Source of the DNA: SZUA-430 sp034440175
GTDB taxonomy: Bacteria > Pseudomonadota > Alphaproteobacteria > Micropepsales > Micropepsaceae
Assembly: GCA_034440175.1 (NCBI GenBank)
Contig: JAWXBO010000170.1
Span: forward strand, 1 to 54,897
Direction: 5' to 3'
Length of the DNA: 54,897 bases
Position 1 is the first letter of the stretch; the number at the start of each line of letters is the position of its first letter. Under the pieces are notes generated by a model. That model saw nothing but the letters and a program-made list of their open reading frames with translations. It was not told the origin of the DNA and did not search any database. Shown in pieces: positions 54,740-54,897 of this stretch. The translations under genes were made by a program, and so were the position numbers.

Positions 54740-54897
54740 TTCGTTTTCTCCTTGATATTCCCCACACCCCAATAGAGCATTCGCATCAACGATCAATGGC
54801 GCATCTGTTTCCGTTGGTCCGATGGCGAGGCCCATGCGGTTGAGATTGTGGACTACCATTGAGCAAATCGGCTCTTTCCTGACACCATCGTGCGCCA
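54740..54897 (-). other. Open segment upstream of the DUF3237 gene
   Basis: The same frame stays open above the chosen start and reads 'GPTETDAPLIVDANALLGCG'. That does not belong to DUF3237 and looks like a small conserved peptide or a gene remnant. The window ends here, so its nature cannot be decided. Confidence 0.3.

Overview
The window looks like a chromosomal stretch of an alphaproteobacterium, most likely Hyphomicrobiales (Rhizobiales) or a close relative. The evidence is the gene order: nuoA-N followed by birA, coaX and rnj on one strand, tig-clpP-clpX-lon-hupB with tRNA-Val on the same strand, glnB-glnA, and parE. GC-rich codon use, 'MQRKLTAILSADVVGYS'-type class III cyclases and a 145-bp rhizobial-style palindromic intergenic element fit as well. 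No rRNA, CRISPR array, prophage, transposase or integrase was seen.

Layout. 1-3178 (+): the 3' part of a very large cyclase/AAA-ATPase/TPR regulator, cut by the window edge. 3341-22208 (-): one apparent transcription unit of 18 tightly packed genes. It encodes all 14 subunits of respiratory complex I (nuoA-N), then biotin-protein ligase, type III pantothenate kinase and RNase J, and ends with a Baeyer-Villiger-type flavin monooxygenase. 22457-30925: two tRNA genes (Asp, Val) enclose about 8.3 kb of accessory DNA. This holds a DUF4287/DUF5655 protein, an aldehyde dehydrogenase/FAD amine-oxidase pair, two tandem near-identical adenylyl cyclases, a 145-bp palindromic repeat and an exported SRPBCC protein. 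31020-37790 (-): hupB, lon, clpX, clpP, tig and tRNA-Leu form the conserved protein folding and turnover block. 37909-44081 (-): a five-gene unit of aminotransferase, thiolase-like protein, histidine phosphatase, amidase and NAD(P)HX repair enzyme.

44254-46018 (+): glnB-glnA, the nitrogen-assimilation core. It is followed by a convergent copper nitrite reductase gene (nirK, 46065-47195). NirK is bracketed by the true glnA 3' end and a second, diverged copy of that 3' end with a half-terminator, so nirK seems to have been inserted. 47649-51713 holds a hypothetical protein, a frameshifted pirin, a polysaccharide deacetylase and a histidine kinase split by an in-frame TGA. 51970-53961 (+) is parE. 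The window ends in a DUF3237 gene (-).

Functionally most of the window is housekeeping: energy, cofactors, RNA decay, proteostasis, nitrogen assimilation and chromosome decatenation. The unusual parts are the nirK islet next to glnA, the tandem cyclases in the tRNA-bounded insertion, and three lesions (pirin, nirK start, histidine kinase). Two of these lesions lie in short homopolymers and could be sequence errors. I did not find a convincing wholly new multi-gene system. The nirK/glnA junction is the observation I would follow first.
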